Of a stretch of DNA of 64,000 bases, positions 17,950 to 30,600 are shown one piece after another. The translations under genes and the position numbers were made by a program. The notes beneath the pieces were generated by a model. The model saw only the letters and a program-made list of their open reading frames with translations, was not told the origin of the DNA and did not search any database. How positions within the stretch are numbered: position 1 is the stretch's first letter; every line of letters starts with the position of its first letter. The stretch is taken from the NCBI GenBank assembly GCA_964035545.1, contig OZ037772.1:10977818-11041817 (forward strand), written 5' to 3'. The stretch is from Bugula neritina. Lineage: Eukaryota > Bryozoa > Gymnolaemata > Cheilostomatida > Bugulidae.

Positions 17950-20900
17950 TTACACTATCATGATGGTAATTGCTGTAAACATTATTAGAGCTCTTTGTAA
18001 GCTGGAAGATTGAGTGAAATCACAACCTAAAAGACAAGTAAAGAGTACTTAACATAGTATATACTAATGATTTATCTGCTAATATTTCTATACAATGAAT
18101 TTGAGTCCCTTTTCTTAGTAGTTGGTTTTAACTTCTTTTATAACTAATATAGTCGTGGAGTAAAAACTGACACTATTTAGAAGATTACAAAAAGTGAGAA
18201 ATTATGAGTTTTTACCGTCAAAAAAGAAGTTGCATCAAAACAAAAGGATAATTTAAACGTTTGCAGGTTAAAGAAAGAGTTGTAATTTTAACAAGGTTTA
18301 TGAATTTTTTATGAACAAAATATTTACACAAATTATTGATGATATGTTTTTTGTAACATAAATGTATTAAGCTTCGGATTATAAAGAAAAAAGCTAATAA
18401 GAACACATCTGAAGTAGTACAACCTTTAGCTAACACTGATGAAAATAGATTGGAATTTCTTACCTGCCTTTCCAACAGTGTCTATGTGTATTTTTGTAAA
18501 AGAAACTTCTTCTTCTACAATAACAGGTTGGTAGGTAGAGGTAACCTTGCAGGATATCCATATCGTGTCATTCTCAGATACTAAAGCTGTAACATAAATA
18601 CTACATTATAGCTTTAAACAGCCTAGCATTCAACTTTAGTACTTTACTAAAAGTTATTGCATTGAATCCGATTTTGTCATATTTAAAAAATATTTATGGC
18701 TAGAATATTTCAAGTTATCAAAAGATTTAATAAATTACTATTGTAAACATTTAAAATATATTTATTAAGATCATGTTGTTTTGCTTTTATTCTAAATAAA
18801 AGTAAAGTAACCTGTAGCCATTATTTCCTATACAAGAAGTTTGTTGTAGTAAAAACCAGTAGGGCTACTGTAAAATGCTGCTAAAAATACTGAATAATAT
18901 TATATAGATCTGCAATTCAATATAAATCAATATGATGACACTTCAAAAGAACATTTCGATGAGTACACATAGCTATGCATACAGTAAGTTAGTTATTACA
19001 CCAGAGAGAAGACAACCACTTACCCTGTAAGTCAGTTATCTCTACTGTTTGATAGTGATAATCAACATCATTTCTAGTAAGTTCCGTCTCCACAACCCAG
19101 TCACTGTCGAAGGGGATAGGAACCCCCTCCACAGACTCACTTTTATTCAGGAGAGAAATGGCTATGCTAGTGGGATAAGGGTAGCTCTGACATAAGCATT
19201 TCACTACCACCTTCTCACCATCAAAGAATGTAAAGTCACCGTTCTTGTTGTTGGTTAGTTCAACCCGAGGTTTGCCTGTTTAATTAGGTACATTAAGTAC
19301 ACTACACTGCTGTACATACATTGTAAGTCACATTGTGTCATTAGTGTACTGTTATCTACACTGCTGTACATACATTGTAAGTCAAATTATGTCATTAGTG
19401 TACTGTTATCTACACTGCTGTACATACACTGTACGTTAAATTATGTCACTAGTGTACTATTATCTACACTCCCATATATACACTGTAAATCAAATCTATT
19501 TTGAGCTACTCAACTAAAGATACGAGAGGAAAAAACTACTCAAAAAAATGCAGGCTTCAATAGTAAAGTAAATCTTCACATTTGAAGAGCTGATAAGCAA
19601 TATTATCTGCTGCTACTTTTAGAGGGTGGGTTACTCCGTCTTACTAGAAATGCATGCTACCAGGTAATCACAAACTTTACAAAGCTTCTTACTGCCTAAT
19701 AACATAGTTCCGCTGTTGTAGGGGTCCGCGTAATCTTTGAAGGTAACTTTACACTCATAATTGCCTCCGTGTTTGATTGGATCAAAATCGGTGAACTTTA
19801 GGATTGACCTCCGTCCATTGTTGGTCCTTTCTACTATGACCGAGCTGTCCGTTGTCAAATTTGTTCGTTCTGTGCCATTCTGTTTATACCTTCAAATGTA
19901 ATCATGCCTACCTATAGCATAGATCGTTTTATGGAGATATACTATTATTGCTATAGCATGTTTTGTTGTATTACATATATATATATATTACATCATATTC
20001 GTAGAATTGTGGTTTTGCATTTACCCGGTCGTCCTAGAAGTGTAGTGGTTAGCATGCCTGCTTACAAGCCGAAGGTCTCGGGTTCGAATCCCATGAGTGG
20101 GTGCAAAGGTTTTATAAACATCAACTCTTATAGCATTTTATATAATCATTAAATTACCTGTTATATGTTCTAATGTATTCCTAAATATAATGTGTAATGT
20201 ATTGTGGATGATCTGTAATATAGTGTTTATAGTGTAAATATAGTGTGTTTGTGTATTAGTGTATTGCGAATAATGTATTGCGTATAGTGTATAATATATT
20301 GTGTATACACATTGTAATATATAAATTATGCACCATGTGTAAATATGCTGAAAATTATATATCCGTTTTCAGAGCAATAGAGTCATATATTGCATATATG
20401 ACTCTATCTCCATGAACAAGTTTACAATACCTTAACTGTGTTTTAGTTTAAATTGCTAAAAGTATAGCATTGGTGACATTTCACATGCTTGAAGTACTAA
20501 AAATAAGTGTTATATTATATTATTATGTCACAATATTTATACTAATTATCTTATACAAATAACAACCATTATTATTATATCATATACATATAATGATAAT
20601 GAAATACACATAAATAATTTTATTGTTGCATAATTTGTATATAATATAATATATATTATATTATTTGCATTAAACAAATATAAACATTACTTATAATTTT
20701 GATATTTGCAATATATTATTTGTATTAAATACATATAAATATTATTAATTAGATTGTTTGTATTTATTGTGAATATATTGCACTAGTTGTATTAGGTTCA
20801 TAAGTATTATTTATCAATATAATATACGTATATAATTATAAGAATAATGCAGCCGTGGTCTAGGGGTTAGAGCGTTTGCCTAGTAAACACGAGATCATGG

Positions 20901-23596
20901 GTTCAAACCCCGACAAAACCCATTGGTGATGTTAGGAAGAGCATTCAGTCATAATTACTTCTGTGCCAAATCTGAATAAGTTCTTGGCCCACTTTAAAAA
21001 ACTTTTTTTATCAGGAGTTCTCAGAGGAATGGCGACTATAAAGTTTTTTTTATATAAGAACAATGCAATATAGTGACTATTAAAGGTTTACCAAATAAAA
21101 CTCAAAAGAGAGTTGTAGTCGACGTCTACTGGCGCCACATCTAGCTCAGCAAAGAGCTCTCCAGCCAAAGTGGATCCATTGTTCTCTATCAACACCTGAC
21201 TGGAGATGACCACGGCTATAACAACCGTATAACACTCTTTAACATTTGACATCAGTTGCAAAAACAACTATTAAAATTTGATGCAACATTTGGAAGTTTT
21301 TAGCCACTATTATGAAGAAGCTGTGATCATAGTTTTGTGATTAGAACGGTGGCTTAGCAAACAAAAAGTTAACAATTTGATTCATCCAAAATATGATTCA
21401 TATGAGCCACAACCGAGCTAATATGTGATTTCAGAAAGGGCATAGACTTATTTCCTTTTATACAAGAAAAAACCTTCAAAACATGTTGTCATAACAACTG
21501 CATACATAGCGATCTATTGCTATTGGGGTTTTTGCATGTAAAGACAATTTAGAAAAAACTTGATTTTATTTACTAAATCCAACATTTCCCACTTTAATCA
21601 AAAATAAAACAAAAACTTCCTATTTACTGAGCACTTACCTTTGTTTACCCAATAGATATACAAAGATTGGTCCCGGGTGTGCAGGCACGCATATATCCCA
21701 GCTTTACTCTTTGACCAATTCTCTATTCTGTCTATCAACTTCTCACACTTATAGATTCCGGAAAATGCATCACAGCTAGACGTTTGTGCAGCCACACTGC
21801 TGATTTTACCTTTAGAACACAGTCTACAGTCTTAGCAACTTGTATAAACTTCTCTATAGCTTAGTTTATAGTCACCATCTCTGTGAGAAACCTCTGATGG
21901 AAAAGGTTTTTGTTAAAGCAGGCTAAGGACTTATGTTTAAATGCGGCACAGGAGCAATTATAACTGGATGCTCTTCCTAACATCACCAATGGCCTTTGTC
22001 AGGGTTCGAACCCATGACTTCGTGTTCACGAAGCAAATGCTTTAACCCCTAGACCACGGCTTCTCCTTAACCCACTCTATAACACTCTACTAGATATTAT
22101 TGTTGTAATTATCAGCCATATTGCGTATTGTAACTCATGGCTACTCATTTATTTAATTTAAGTTCCAAATCACAAAAATCAGCTTCAAAGCTGCCTTGCA
22201 TCTGAGTTTTACGCGGTTTAAAATATATTTTAAAATAGGCAAATATCAAAATATTCCGGAAAAATTATTTCAGCTAAAATTGTAGCAACTTGCAAATCCG
22301 TCTACTAAACATACTTTCTAGCTTAAACTCAAGCCTAGGAAAATTATATACACATAATATTATGTTTCTCCCAAAATGATTATACATTAATTATAATATT
22401 ATAGTTAATGTATAATCATCTTGGAAGAAATAGTCATCATACAAATTGCTTAAACAAGTTGTTATTATGGTGATAGTAAAATGCTTGAACACACAGTTGT
22501 GATGTTAAAATTCTCCAGTAGTCCCTGTAGCATCACAAGTCGAAGATTGGCGGTTCGATTCTAGTTGAGGGGAACATATTCTACAAAAGTGTTTGTCTCT
22601 AACTTATAATATTCAATATTATATTCTAAATTATTCAATAACTCACTGTACGAGGTGCTCAACAGACTGTTCAATTTGACTAAACTATTTCTGGTATTGT
22701 CTGTGTTTTCTATGCAAGTGTACCTCAGCGTCTGTCCGTTTGTCAGCACGTTGTTAGAGACGCTGAACGCTGCGCCAATTAGTTGCCTGTCTGTAAAACA
22801 AAGTAGTTTCTCTTAAATAACTATACTGTACTGTACTACACTGCACTGCACTGCACTGCACTGCACTGCACTGCACTGCACTGCACTGCACTGCACTGCA
22901 CTGCACTGCACTGCACTGCACTGCACTGCACTGCACTGCACTGCACTGCACTGCACTGCACTGCACTGCACTGCACTGCACTGCACTGCACTGCACTGCA
23001 CTGCACTGCACTGCACTGCACTGCACTGCACCGCACTGTACTGCACTATACCATAATATCCTATAATGTATTCTACTATACTACACTATACTGCACTGCA
23101 CCGCACTGTACTGCACTATACCATAATATCCTATAATGTATTCTACTATACTACACTATACTGCACTGCACCGCACTGTACTGCACTATACCATAATATC
23201 CTATAATGTATTCTACTATACTACACTATACTGTACTGCACTGCACTGCATTGCACTATTCTACACTACATTGTGCTATACTACACTATGCTGTACTATA
23301 CTACATTATACTATACTACACTATACTCCACTATACTCCACTATACTACACTACATTATACTACACTACACTACACTGTTACCTGTACTGTACTATAAAA
23401 TTTTACCATACTATACTATACTATAATATAGTATTTACTGTACTACACTATATTACCCTAGTATAATATGTATTTTAGTGAAAGTATACTTACCGTCATT
23501 AAACACTAAACCTGGTGAAGCCATAGGCTTTGATAGGCTGAGCTTTAGTATCACACTGCAAGCTACAATAACCAAGTACAGTATCCGTGTCATCAT
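17950..23596 (-). CDS. three-Ig-domain protein, probably GPI-anchored
   Basis: Predicted 396-residue secreted or GPI-anchored protein. Exons, 5' to 3': 23494-23596, 22647-22790, 21639-21809, 21092-21215, 19693-19889, 19024-19275, 18464-18586, 17950-18026; all phases agree. It starts with a signal peptide (MMTRILYLVIVACSVIL); a second ATG follows directly. Ig1 is about 38-140 (LRYTC, GIYKC, GIYACL). Ig2 is about 141-245 (FIWYKQNG, GGNYECKV). Ig3 is about 246-365 (VVVKCLC, IWISCKV). The C-terminus after CDFTQSSS is a hydrophobic stretch (ALIMFTAITIMIV) ending at the stop with no basic residues after it, the pattern of a GPI signal. Ig2 has the tryptophan and the second cysteine, but I see no cysteine at the usual B-strand position. 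Adhesion or recognition at the cell surface is inferred from the domains. Confidence 0.8.
19302..19492. repeat. 54-bp minisatellite, about 3.5 copies
   Basis: The unit begins CTACACTGCTGTACATACAT and repeats every 54 bp, with increasing divergence to the right. It lies in an intron of gene D, next to the acceptor of the exon ending at 19275. Confidence 0.8.
20026..20105 (+). other. tRNA-like sequence (pseudogene or SINE head)
   Basis: It contains GTGTAGTGGTTAGCATG, like an A box, and GGGTTCGAATCCC, a perfect B-box context, at tRNA-like spacing. The middle resembles a valine-type arm with CTTACAA. The anticodon and acceptor stems do not pair well, so it is unlikely to be a working tRNA. It differs from the main SINE family here. 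Located in an intron of gene D. Confidence 0.45.
20377..20407. repeat. perfect 14-bp-arm hairpin
   Basis: ATAGAGTCATATAT, a 3-base loop, then the exact reverse complement. Intron of gene D. No further class can be given. Confidence 0.6.
20852..21052 (+). mobile_element. tRNA-derived SINE, plus orientation
   Basis: The head is GCCGTGGTCTAGGGGTTAGA with B box GGGTTCAAACC. The body includes CATTCAGTCATAATTACTTC and GAATAAGTTCTTGG, and the tail is T-rich. The target-site duplication is TATAAGAAyAATGCA at 20837-20851 and 21053-21067 (14 of 15 identical). Intron of gene D. Confidence 0.85.
21855..22064 (-). mobile_element. tRNA-derived SINE, minus orientation
   Basis: Same family as 20852-21052 in reverse orientation. 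GGGTTCGAACCCATGACTT and CCCCTAGACCACGGC mark the tRNA-like head on the minus strand. I found no clear target-site duplication. Intron of gene D, about 45 bp upstream of the exon ending at 21809. Confidence 0.75.
22365..22430. repeat. 26-bp-arm hairpin
   Basis: TTTCTCCCAAAATGATTATA and following bases pair with 22405-22430, with two mismatches. Intron of gene D. A possible short foldback element. Confidence 0.55.
22835..23460. repeat. (CTGCA)n array plus 70-bp x3 minisatellite
   Basis: A nearly pure CTGCA pentanucleotide array runs to about 23030. Three copies of a 70-bp unit follow, each starting CCGCACTGTACTGCACTATA at 23031, 23101 and 23171. Degenerate CTATACTACA sequence continues to about 23460. 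All of it lies in intron 1 of gene D. Long open frames in all these phases (AVQCS, HYTIL repeats) are artefacts. Confidence 0.9.
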
Positions 23597-24669
23597 TATG
23601 TAAACTTGCTTATGTCAGCTACACTTTTTCAGTTACACTCAAAACTGTTAAAAAATGCAACAATAATAGCGTGTTATTTCCATCCAACAATCGTATACCA
23701 TCTATTGTTGAATTACTTTTGAATTTGAATTGAATTGTTTTATTTTATTTCTCTTCCTATTTGCATAGCCTAAATCAAATTATTATATTATTATAAAAAT
23801 AAAAAGGCTTCCAGTCATTTTAAAATACAACGTGCAGATAATTTCAACTAACCATTGCATATGTTTCAACAATTAAGACAACAAAAGATGTAGCTTGCAT
23901 TGCCATATTAGCGCTTTTATTTTATTGATAACTCCATATATCTTTTACCAATAAATCTTTTAGTACTCTGATCAATTACTATAAAAGGATAAGCTAGTTA
24001 TTTAAAAGTAATTTAAATTTCACCTAGAAGAGCTGAAGTAAATGCACCCACCTATGACCATCAATTACTACTGTGTATTAACAGTATACTTTTACCAAAT
24101 TTAGCTATAACCAAAAAGTACTTAAAGCTATCTGTACAAAAGCTGTTTTTTGAAACTGTGGTTTTCAACACTTAATAAAAGAAATTATTATTTTTCTAAA
24201 AGCTCTGTTTATTTGCAATAAAGTGCTGAAAATGTGAATTTATGAAATGCATGGCTATATTTCATACAATAAAACCAGTTTTGTGATCATCATTTCCCTT
24301 CTGTTAGAGTAAAAGGAATATCAAATAGACAAAAAAAGGTTTTAAAGCATTAGTGAAAAGTAGTAGAGTGCTGAAAAAAGAATAAAATATATAATTATTA
24401 TGCAAAAATAATAATAATCATATAACTAAAAATGAATTCTAAAATAGAATTACTAAAAAGAAATATTAAGAGATCATGGCTTTTGCTTCAAAATAATGTA
24501 ATTTTTTTTTGAATTTAGAATAAAAGAGAATAAAGTTGCAATCAGAGTTTTATGAGCTTTTAAATCAAAACTAGACCAAAACTTTTTAAAATGACTAACA
24601 CACTTCTTCTGATCAATTTATCAACTATGAGTCATAGTGTGGATTAGTTACTAGGAAAAAAGAAAACAT
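23597..24669. other. spacer between gene D and gene E
   Basis: AT-rich, no gene or repeat recognised. It should contain the promoter of D and the 3' end of E. Confidence 0.5.
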
Positions 24670-27600
24670 CTATGAGTATGTCTCGCAGCATTGTATTGGC
24701 CCAATCGATGCAGACATTTGATTGGCTGCCGCTGGAGTAGCACCATTGTCAGCAATAGTGTGTCGGGTAATTTGGTAGCTGGTAACAAACTGAGGTTTCT
24801 CTGCCGTCAAGTACTTGGTAATAGTGTCACTGGTAGCGGCTGATGTCGCCACGTTTCTTGTACATTGACATCTAAAGACACAGAACTGTTAATTCAGAAA
24901 ATGTTTAGTCAATTAAACTTTAAATAAGTAGCAATATAATAGTAATATTATATTGAATAATAATTTGGTAGCATGTATTGGATAGTGGGAGAAGTTGTAG
25001 TCAAAGGATTAGAGCGCTGGCCTAGTAAACACTTTTTAACAACCCCAGTAAAAGCCATTGGGGATGTTAAAAATGCATTCATTCATAATTGCTCCTGTGC
25101 CACATCTGAATAAGTCCTTAGCTCAATTTTAAAAGAAGCTCTTTCCATCAGGGAGTTTCACAGAGATAGTGACAATAATCTTCCGTGAGTTTTTTTGCTG
25201 GCAAATACTCAACAAGATAGTTGACTCCTCATTTATTATGTGTTATATTAGGGGCTTTATAATGTATGTTACCGCTGTTTAAATCCTAAAATCAATTGCT
25301 CAAAGCCAGGTGATACACATAAAGTAAAACAGGCATTTCATAAGTCATTTATTTCCACATTAAGCAACAGCTCACCCGTCTTCACAAGAGGCAGCAGCAG
25401 CTACTGCAGATCCTGTGACAGCGCAGTCACACGCTGCCCCAGTGTAGGCGTAAGGATTCACTGAAATCTGCGTACCGGCCGCAGTTCCTCGGCCGTCAAA
25501 AGCATTTGTTCCGTACAGGAAACCACTTGGCTCTCCATTAACTCTCAGAGCCAGGGATTGAAGATGCGAACCGGCTAAGCAACTGATGCTTGTCTGTAAA
25601 ATCAATATATATTTTGTTTTAGTCTTTACTTACCTTGTCATAAGGCAGCGCTGCTTTAGTTTTACAATCACTGTATTCTAAATTATGATATATTGCAGCT
25701 ATCGCAAATTCTAGTCAAGTGTGTTTGGTTAAAAATGTTGGACAGCACAGCAGTTAGCATTGGGTTAAAAAAGGTCACGAACTTTTAAATCGTGCTGCTA
25801 CTCACCACTTGACTGCAAGTCCCGGTAGTGCTTTGAATCATGGAAGTTATTTGTGCGCTGTCGATAGGATAGCTCACAGTGACAGCGCTGTCACAGGCTG
25901 CCGACTGGGCAATTGCAAATGTGGTAGATGGCAGAACAGCAGAGCTGACGCCGGTACAAGCAGAAGCAGAGACACTAGTAGATGTACCAGCAGTAGGGGT
26001 CACCTACAATACATACGTTGTATATGATGTCATATCCTAAGCCAGGATGCTCAGAGTAAACTGTATGCACTGAAGAAGTATGGTCAATTCATTCAGATAG
26101 GAAAAATACAGATGAAGACTATTTCCACCATTTACAGGTAAACTTAGAGAAACAGAAATTAAAAACCAGTTTTTGAAAAATGTTTTATTTTCCAGCAGCA
26201 AAAATGTTAATACAAAAGGTTTGTTCACAACTTCTGGTGTACCCAGTAACGAATATTGATATTTAGCATGTAAAATTATTATTATTATTCAACATATGTG
26301 ATGAACCAATTTACAAATTTATAATCAATTTGCATGAAGTAACAATTCACGAATTGGAATGCAGGTGACATACCTGGGTGCAGAAAGTAGTGGCAGATGT
26401 CTTACAGCACTGAATGGTTGCTGCAGGAGGATTGGTTGCGTCAGCAGGGTTCGGGCCCTTGGGATCAATGGTGACTGAAACACAGCTGGTGGCAGCAGTC
26501 GCAAACAAGTTATCTCTTGAGAAGTAGTCCTTACAGCTCTCAGGGTGTGTGTCTGCAGATAATTGTGGAAACATAGCAGGTAGTTTTATTATTCTAGTGA
26601 ACAGCTATTAGTCATAGCAAGACTTCTGGCTAAATTTTATACATATATGAGCTTTATTATTAGGCAAACAGACAGCGTGATCTGTAGGAGCTATTTTTGA
26701 AGGAAGTCGTAACGTGCCAGTTTTTTAGAAAGCACAGTTTTTAAAGCTCTTATTCAGGCAGAAGCATTTAAGGTATTAATCTGTAAAAGACAGATCAGTA
26801 AAATTTTTCTTTGTCAGATTTATAATTTCTTGATATACTGCACACTACAGACTACATAGCATACACACTGTATGCACTATGCACCACACACCACACAGTA
26901 TAACTTACAAACACAGGTAAATGCCAGATCAGTGAAGGTTCCATCAGCCTGACATGTGACAGTCTGGTCTCTGGTGGTGGTGGTTGGAGTCGCAGGAGCT
27001 ATTCTGTAACCAATCCTACACTTGTAAGCTATGGTCGCTCCCACAGCCACGTCTTGCGCCAAGTAATCGGCATTTGCTAGAGCTTTCAGCGATGATCCTT
27101 TACACATCTTCTCTGAAAGTGAAAGTGGTATGAGACTTGCCATTTTAAATGTTTCAGTGTTTTTAATTATTATTGAAAATAATTATATATGAATGCAGTA
27201 GATAGGAAAATCTCTCTTGCAATATAAATGTTTCATTATTTTCAAAATAATTCAAAGTATTAAAACTACACCTGTAAGATAAACAGTTTAAGAATTTTGA
27301 AAATAAATTAATCTCTGCAGTTTAGATGTTTCAGTAATTTTAAAAAAAGTCTGAAATTTGCAATACCAATGTTTCAGCAATTTGAATATTTGTTAAAGAT
27401 ATATTATACAAATGTAATAAAACACAGCTATATTGTTGAGACTCACGGGTGCAGGTGGGTGCAGGTGTGAGAGACCACTTCCCATCGGCCAGACATTTAC
27501 TCTCCAAAGAAGAGGAAGTTTCGTAGTTGTCCTGACAGACGTACGTGTAGGAGCCGGGGTAGCTGATGGTGGCTGCCATCACTGGCTTGGTGTTTGTTCC

Positions 27601-30600
27601 AGAGGGAGGCACTCCACACACCACAGCTAGATGTTTAGAGAGAATCTATTACTGTATTATTATATTACATTATTGTATTATTATATTATTGTATTTTTGT
27701 TATTGTATTATCATATTATATTATAGTATTATTTTGTTATTATATTATAGTATTGTTATACATTATAGCATTATTATATCATTGTATCATTACATTATTT
27801 TATCACTGCATTATTATAGTATTGTTACATTATAGTACTATTATAGTATTGCATTATATTATTTTTGAATTATATTATATTATTGTATTATTTTTTTATA
27901 GTATTATTATCTTAATATATTACAGTATTGTTATAAATTATAGCAATATTATCAGTGTATATTATTACATTATTTTATTACTGCATTATTATAATATTGT
28001 TACATCATGGTATTGCATTATAATATTATTGAATTATCATATTATCATATGATTATATATTATAAAATTATTGTATTGTTGCATTTTTGTATTACCTATT
28101 ACTGTAATATTATGTTTTTGTATCTGGGTTAAAATTAATGTGAAATTAAATATTCCTTGAGCACACACCATATTAATAATATTATTAATCAGTTTCATAT
28201 AGAATAAACTAAATAAAAGCCAAGTAAAATAATCACTGTGCTGTCAAACAACAACAGTTCATTGCTTTGTAGCTGCGCCAGATTTTCTAGCACAGTTTGG
28301 TAAACACTAAGGCTAACTCACGTTCACAAGTGGGGGTGGTAGTCCAGCTCCCGTCACTCTTACAGTAAACGTTTGCGCTGTTGTTAGTATTGGAGTTTGA
28401 TCCCACAATCCTGTACCCAGTGTTACACGTGTATTTCACAGAGTTTCCAACCTGAAAGGGATAAATGACAAGTTCTCATAAGTTAGTGGCTTTCAAATTG
28501 CATGATGCTTAGACATATCAAGCAGAAAAAACGACATAGTACTAACATTCTTCATAATTGCAAGCAGTTTCAAAAACTTATTATATAACACTCTATTTCT
28601 GCACGCATAAGGGTAAAACTTGAGGAGATATAATATAGATTTGGATGAATATGCATCTGTCAATACTTGCCACTTCTTTAATAGGTGTGGCAGAATTTAG
28701 TAGTGCATCAGTGATAAACTTGAAAATCGCTCGACACAGCACTCAGTCTAGAGTCACTGATGTTGTGTATAGAAAGAATGCACTTAGTGACCTCAAATTA
28801 AGTGCTGTAACTAGTGATCTGTAGTAAGCTTACCATATATGAGTCACCCACGGCTGCCCGGTTAATATTGGCACCTCCACAAGGGGGCGCTTTCAAACAC
28901 TTGGTTGGTGCAGGATTTACTGCTGGATTTCTTTCTACAAGTATAACAGACAGTAATTACTTTATACTTAAAGCCAGGCTATAGTAAAAAAAATTCATTT
29001 TTCAACTCACAAGTAAAAATGAAACATTTAAAGTAGTTTTGTTTTAATTTTTTGATTGCAGGAAAAATTACTGCAAAAGTTAACTTTAGATTATTATAAA
29101 GGCACTAGTAGCTATTGAATAATTAGAAAAAAAGAAAAAGACTATTGTTAAATGTGCCATCAATATAATTTTATATATCTGTCATGAGAAGACAACTTGT
29201 AAGATGAGGGCATTGGAGCTATGAAGTGTTCTACAAAGAGGGAATAACTCTCACACCAACTCACCACAAACAGGTCTCCCAGTGGCTGGCCACATACCAG
29301 ACGTACAGACCAATCTACTTGGTGTACCAGCTTTCAACCTGTACCCAGTGATGCAGCTGTACGTAGCAACGTTGTTAGACACGGTGGATATGGCATTGCT
29401 GATAGAGGGGGGCCCGGAGCACGTGGCCGTCGGTATTGCTACAAGAGATACTCAACTAAATAAATGCTTTGTTAAGTATGAATATATTTTCAACGTTCTT
29501 GTCCCTTTTTAACTGACATTCTAGCCTTAGACAGCACACAGTGTATCTAAAATTTCTATCAAAGCAGAACTTTTAGTAGTTAAATTATTATTTTCATAGT
29601 AACATTTAAAAATGGTGAAAATCACAATAATATTGGCAAGTAGGCATTAAGAGTTTTTGCCCATTAAACTAGTGGACCAAATGGATCTCATTTGCTAAGT
29701 CTCGGCTTACAAAAAAAGCTTTTAAGTTGGCAAAAATTAAAAATATGACTTGAAAATAAACCAGTTGATGAAAAAATTGAAAAATATAAAGATTAAGTGG
29801 TCTACCAGTGAAGTTAGGCAGACACAATAAAATATTCTATATGTGATAATTGTACTAGGAATGGCATTATTGATAGAAATGATTTTATAGGTCAGTGTAC
29901 AGTAGAGGAATGGTCTATAACAATATTCATCAGTTATTATCTAAATTACCAGACTACTAAATTTGTTGACTTGTTCACTGAAACCTGTCGTAGAAGAAAA
30001 GTATTTAAAAAGTTGTTTTGGCTCTCACTAAAATGGCAGACTTACGTTCACAAGATGGCAGGTTAGGCCAGAACTGACTGGCCGTAGAACAATGTATCGT
30101 AGCTGTAGTTACTCCATTTCCTCCTTTTATTCTGTAGCCTGAGAGACATGTGTATGAAGCAGTAACCCCACTGTTGGACAGCTGGGGAGCTTGAGCAAAT
30201 GGGACGTTGGGTGGTAGGGGACACAACTCTGAAAAGACAAATATTTTCTGATGAGAGCTTTGTATATATTATATTTTATATATTTTATTATATTTTATAT
30301 TACATTTCATATCATTTAATGAAATCTTACAGAGGAAGTTACTGAAACTTAAAGCAGTTCTAAATTTTGTAAAACTTTTTGTTTTAAAACCTGCAGTTTG
30401 TAGATGCTCATAAAGTGCTATAAATAGAATGAATTATATATAGTAATACATTTATGTATACATAATATAAATTACATATAACAATATATTTATGCATGCT
30501 GTATGCATATAGTGAATTATATATAATAATACATTTATGTATACATGAAAAACAATATATACCTGTACTATAATGGTATATTAATTTAAATTCGTATTTA

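Noticed and set aside
20026-20105. Functional tRNA gene
   Set aside because: The A and B boxes look right, but the anticodon and acceptor stems do not pair, so it is listed only as tRNA-like.
22754-23466. Several AVQCS and HYTIL-rich open frames
   Set aside because: Translation of the CTGCA and CTATACTACA satellites.
29282-29512. 76-codon plus-strand open frame
   Set aside because: Antisense to sushi exon 3 of gene E.
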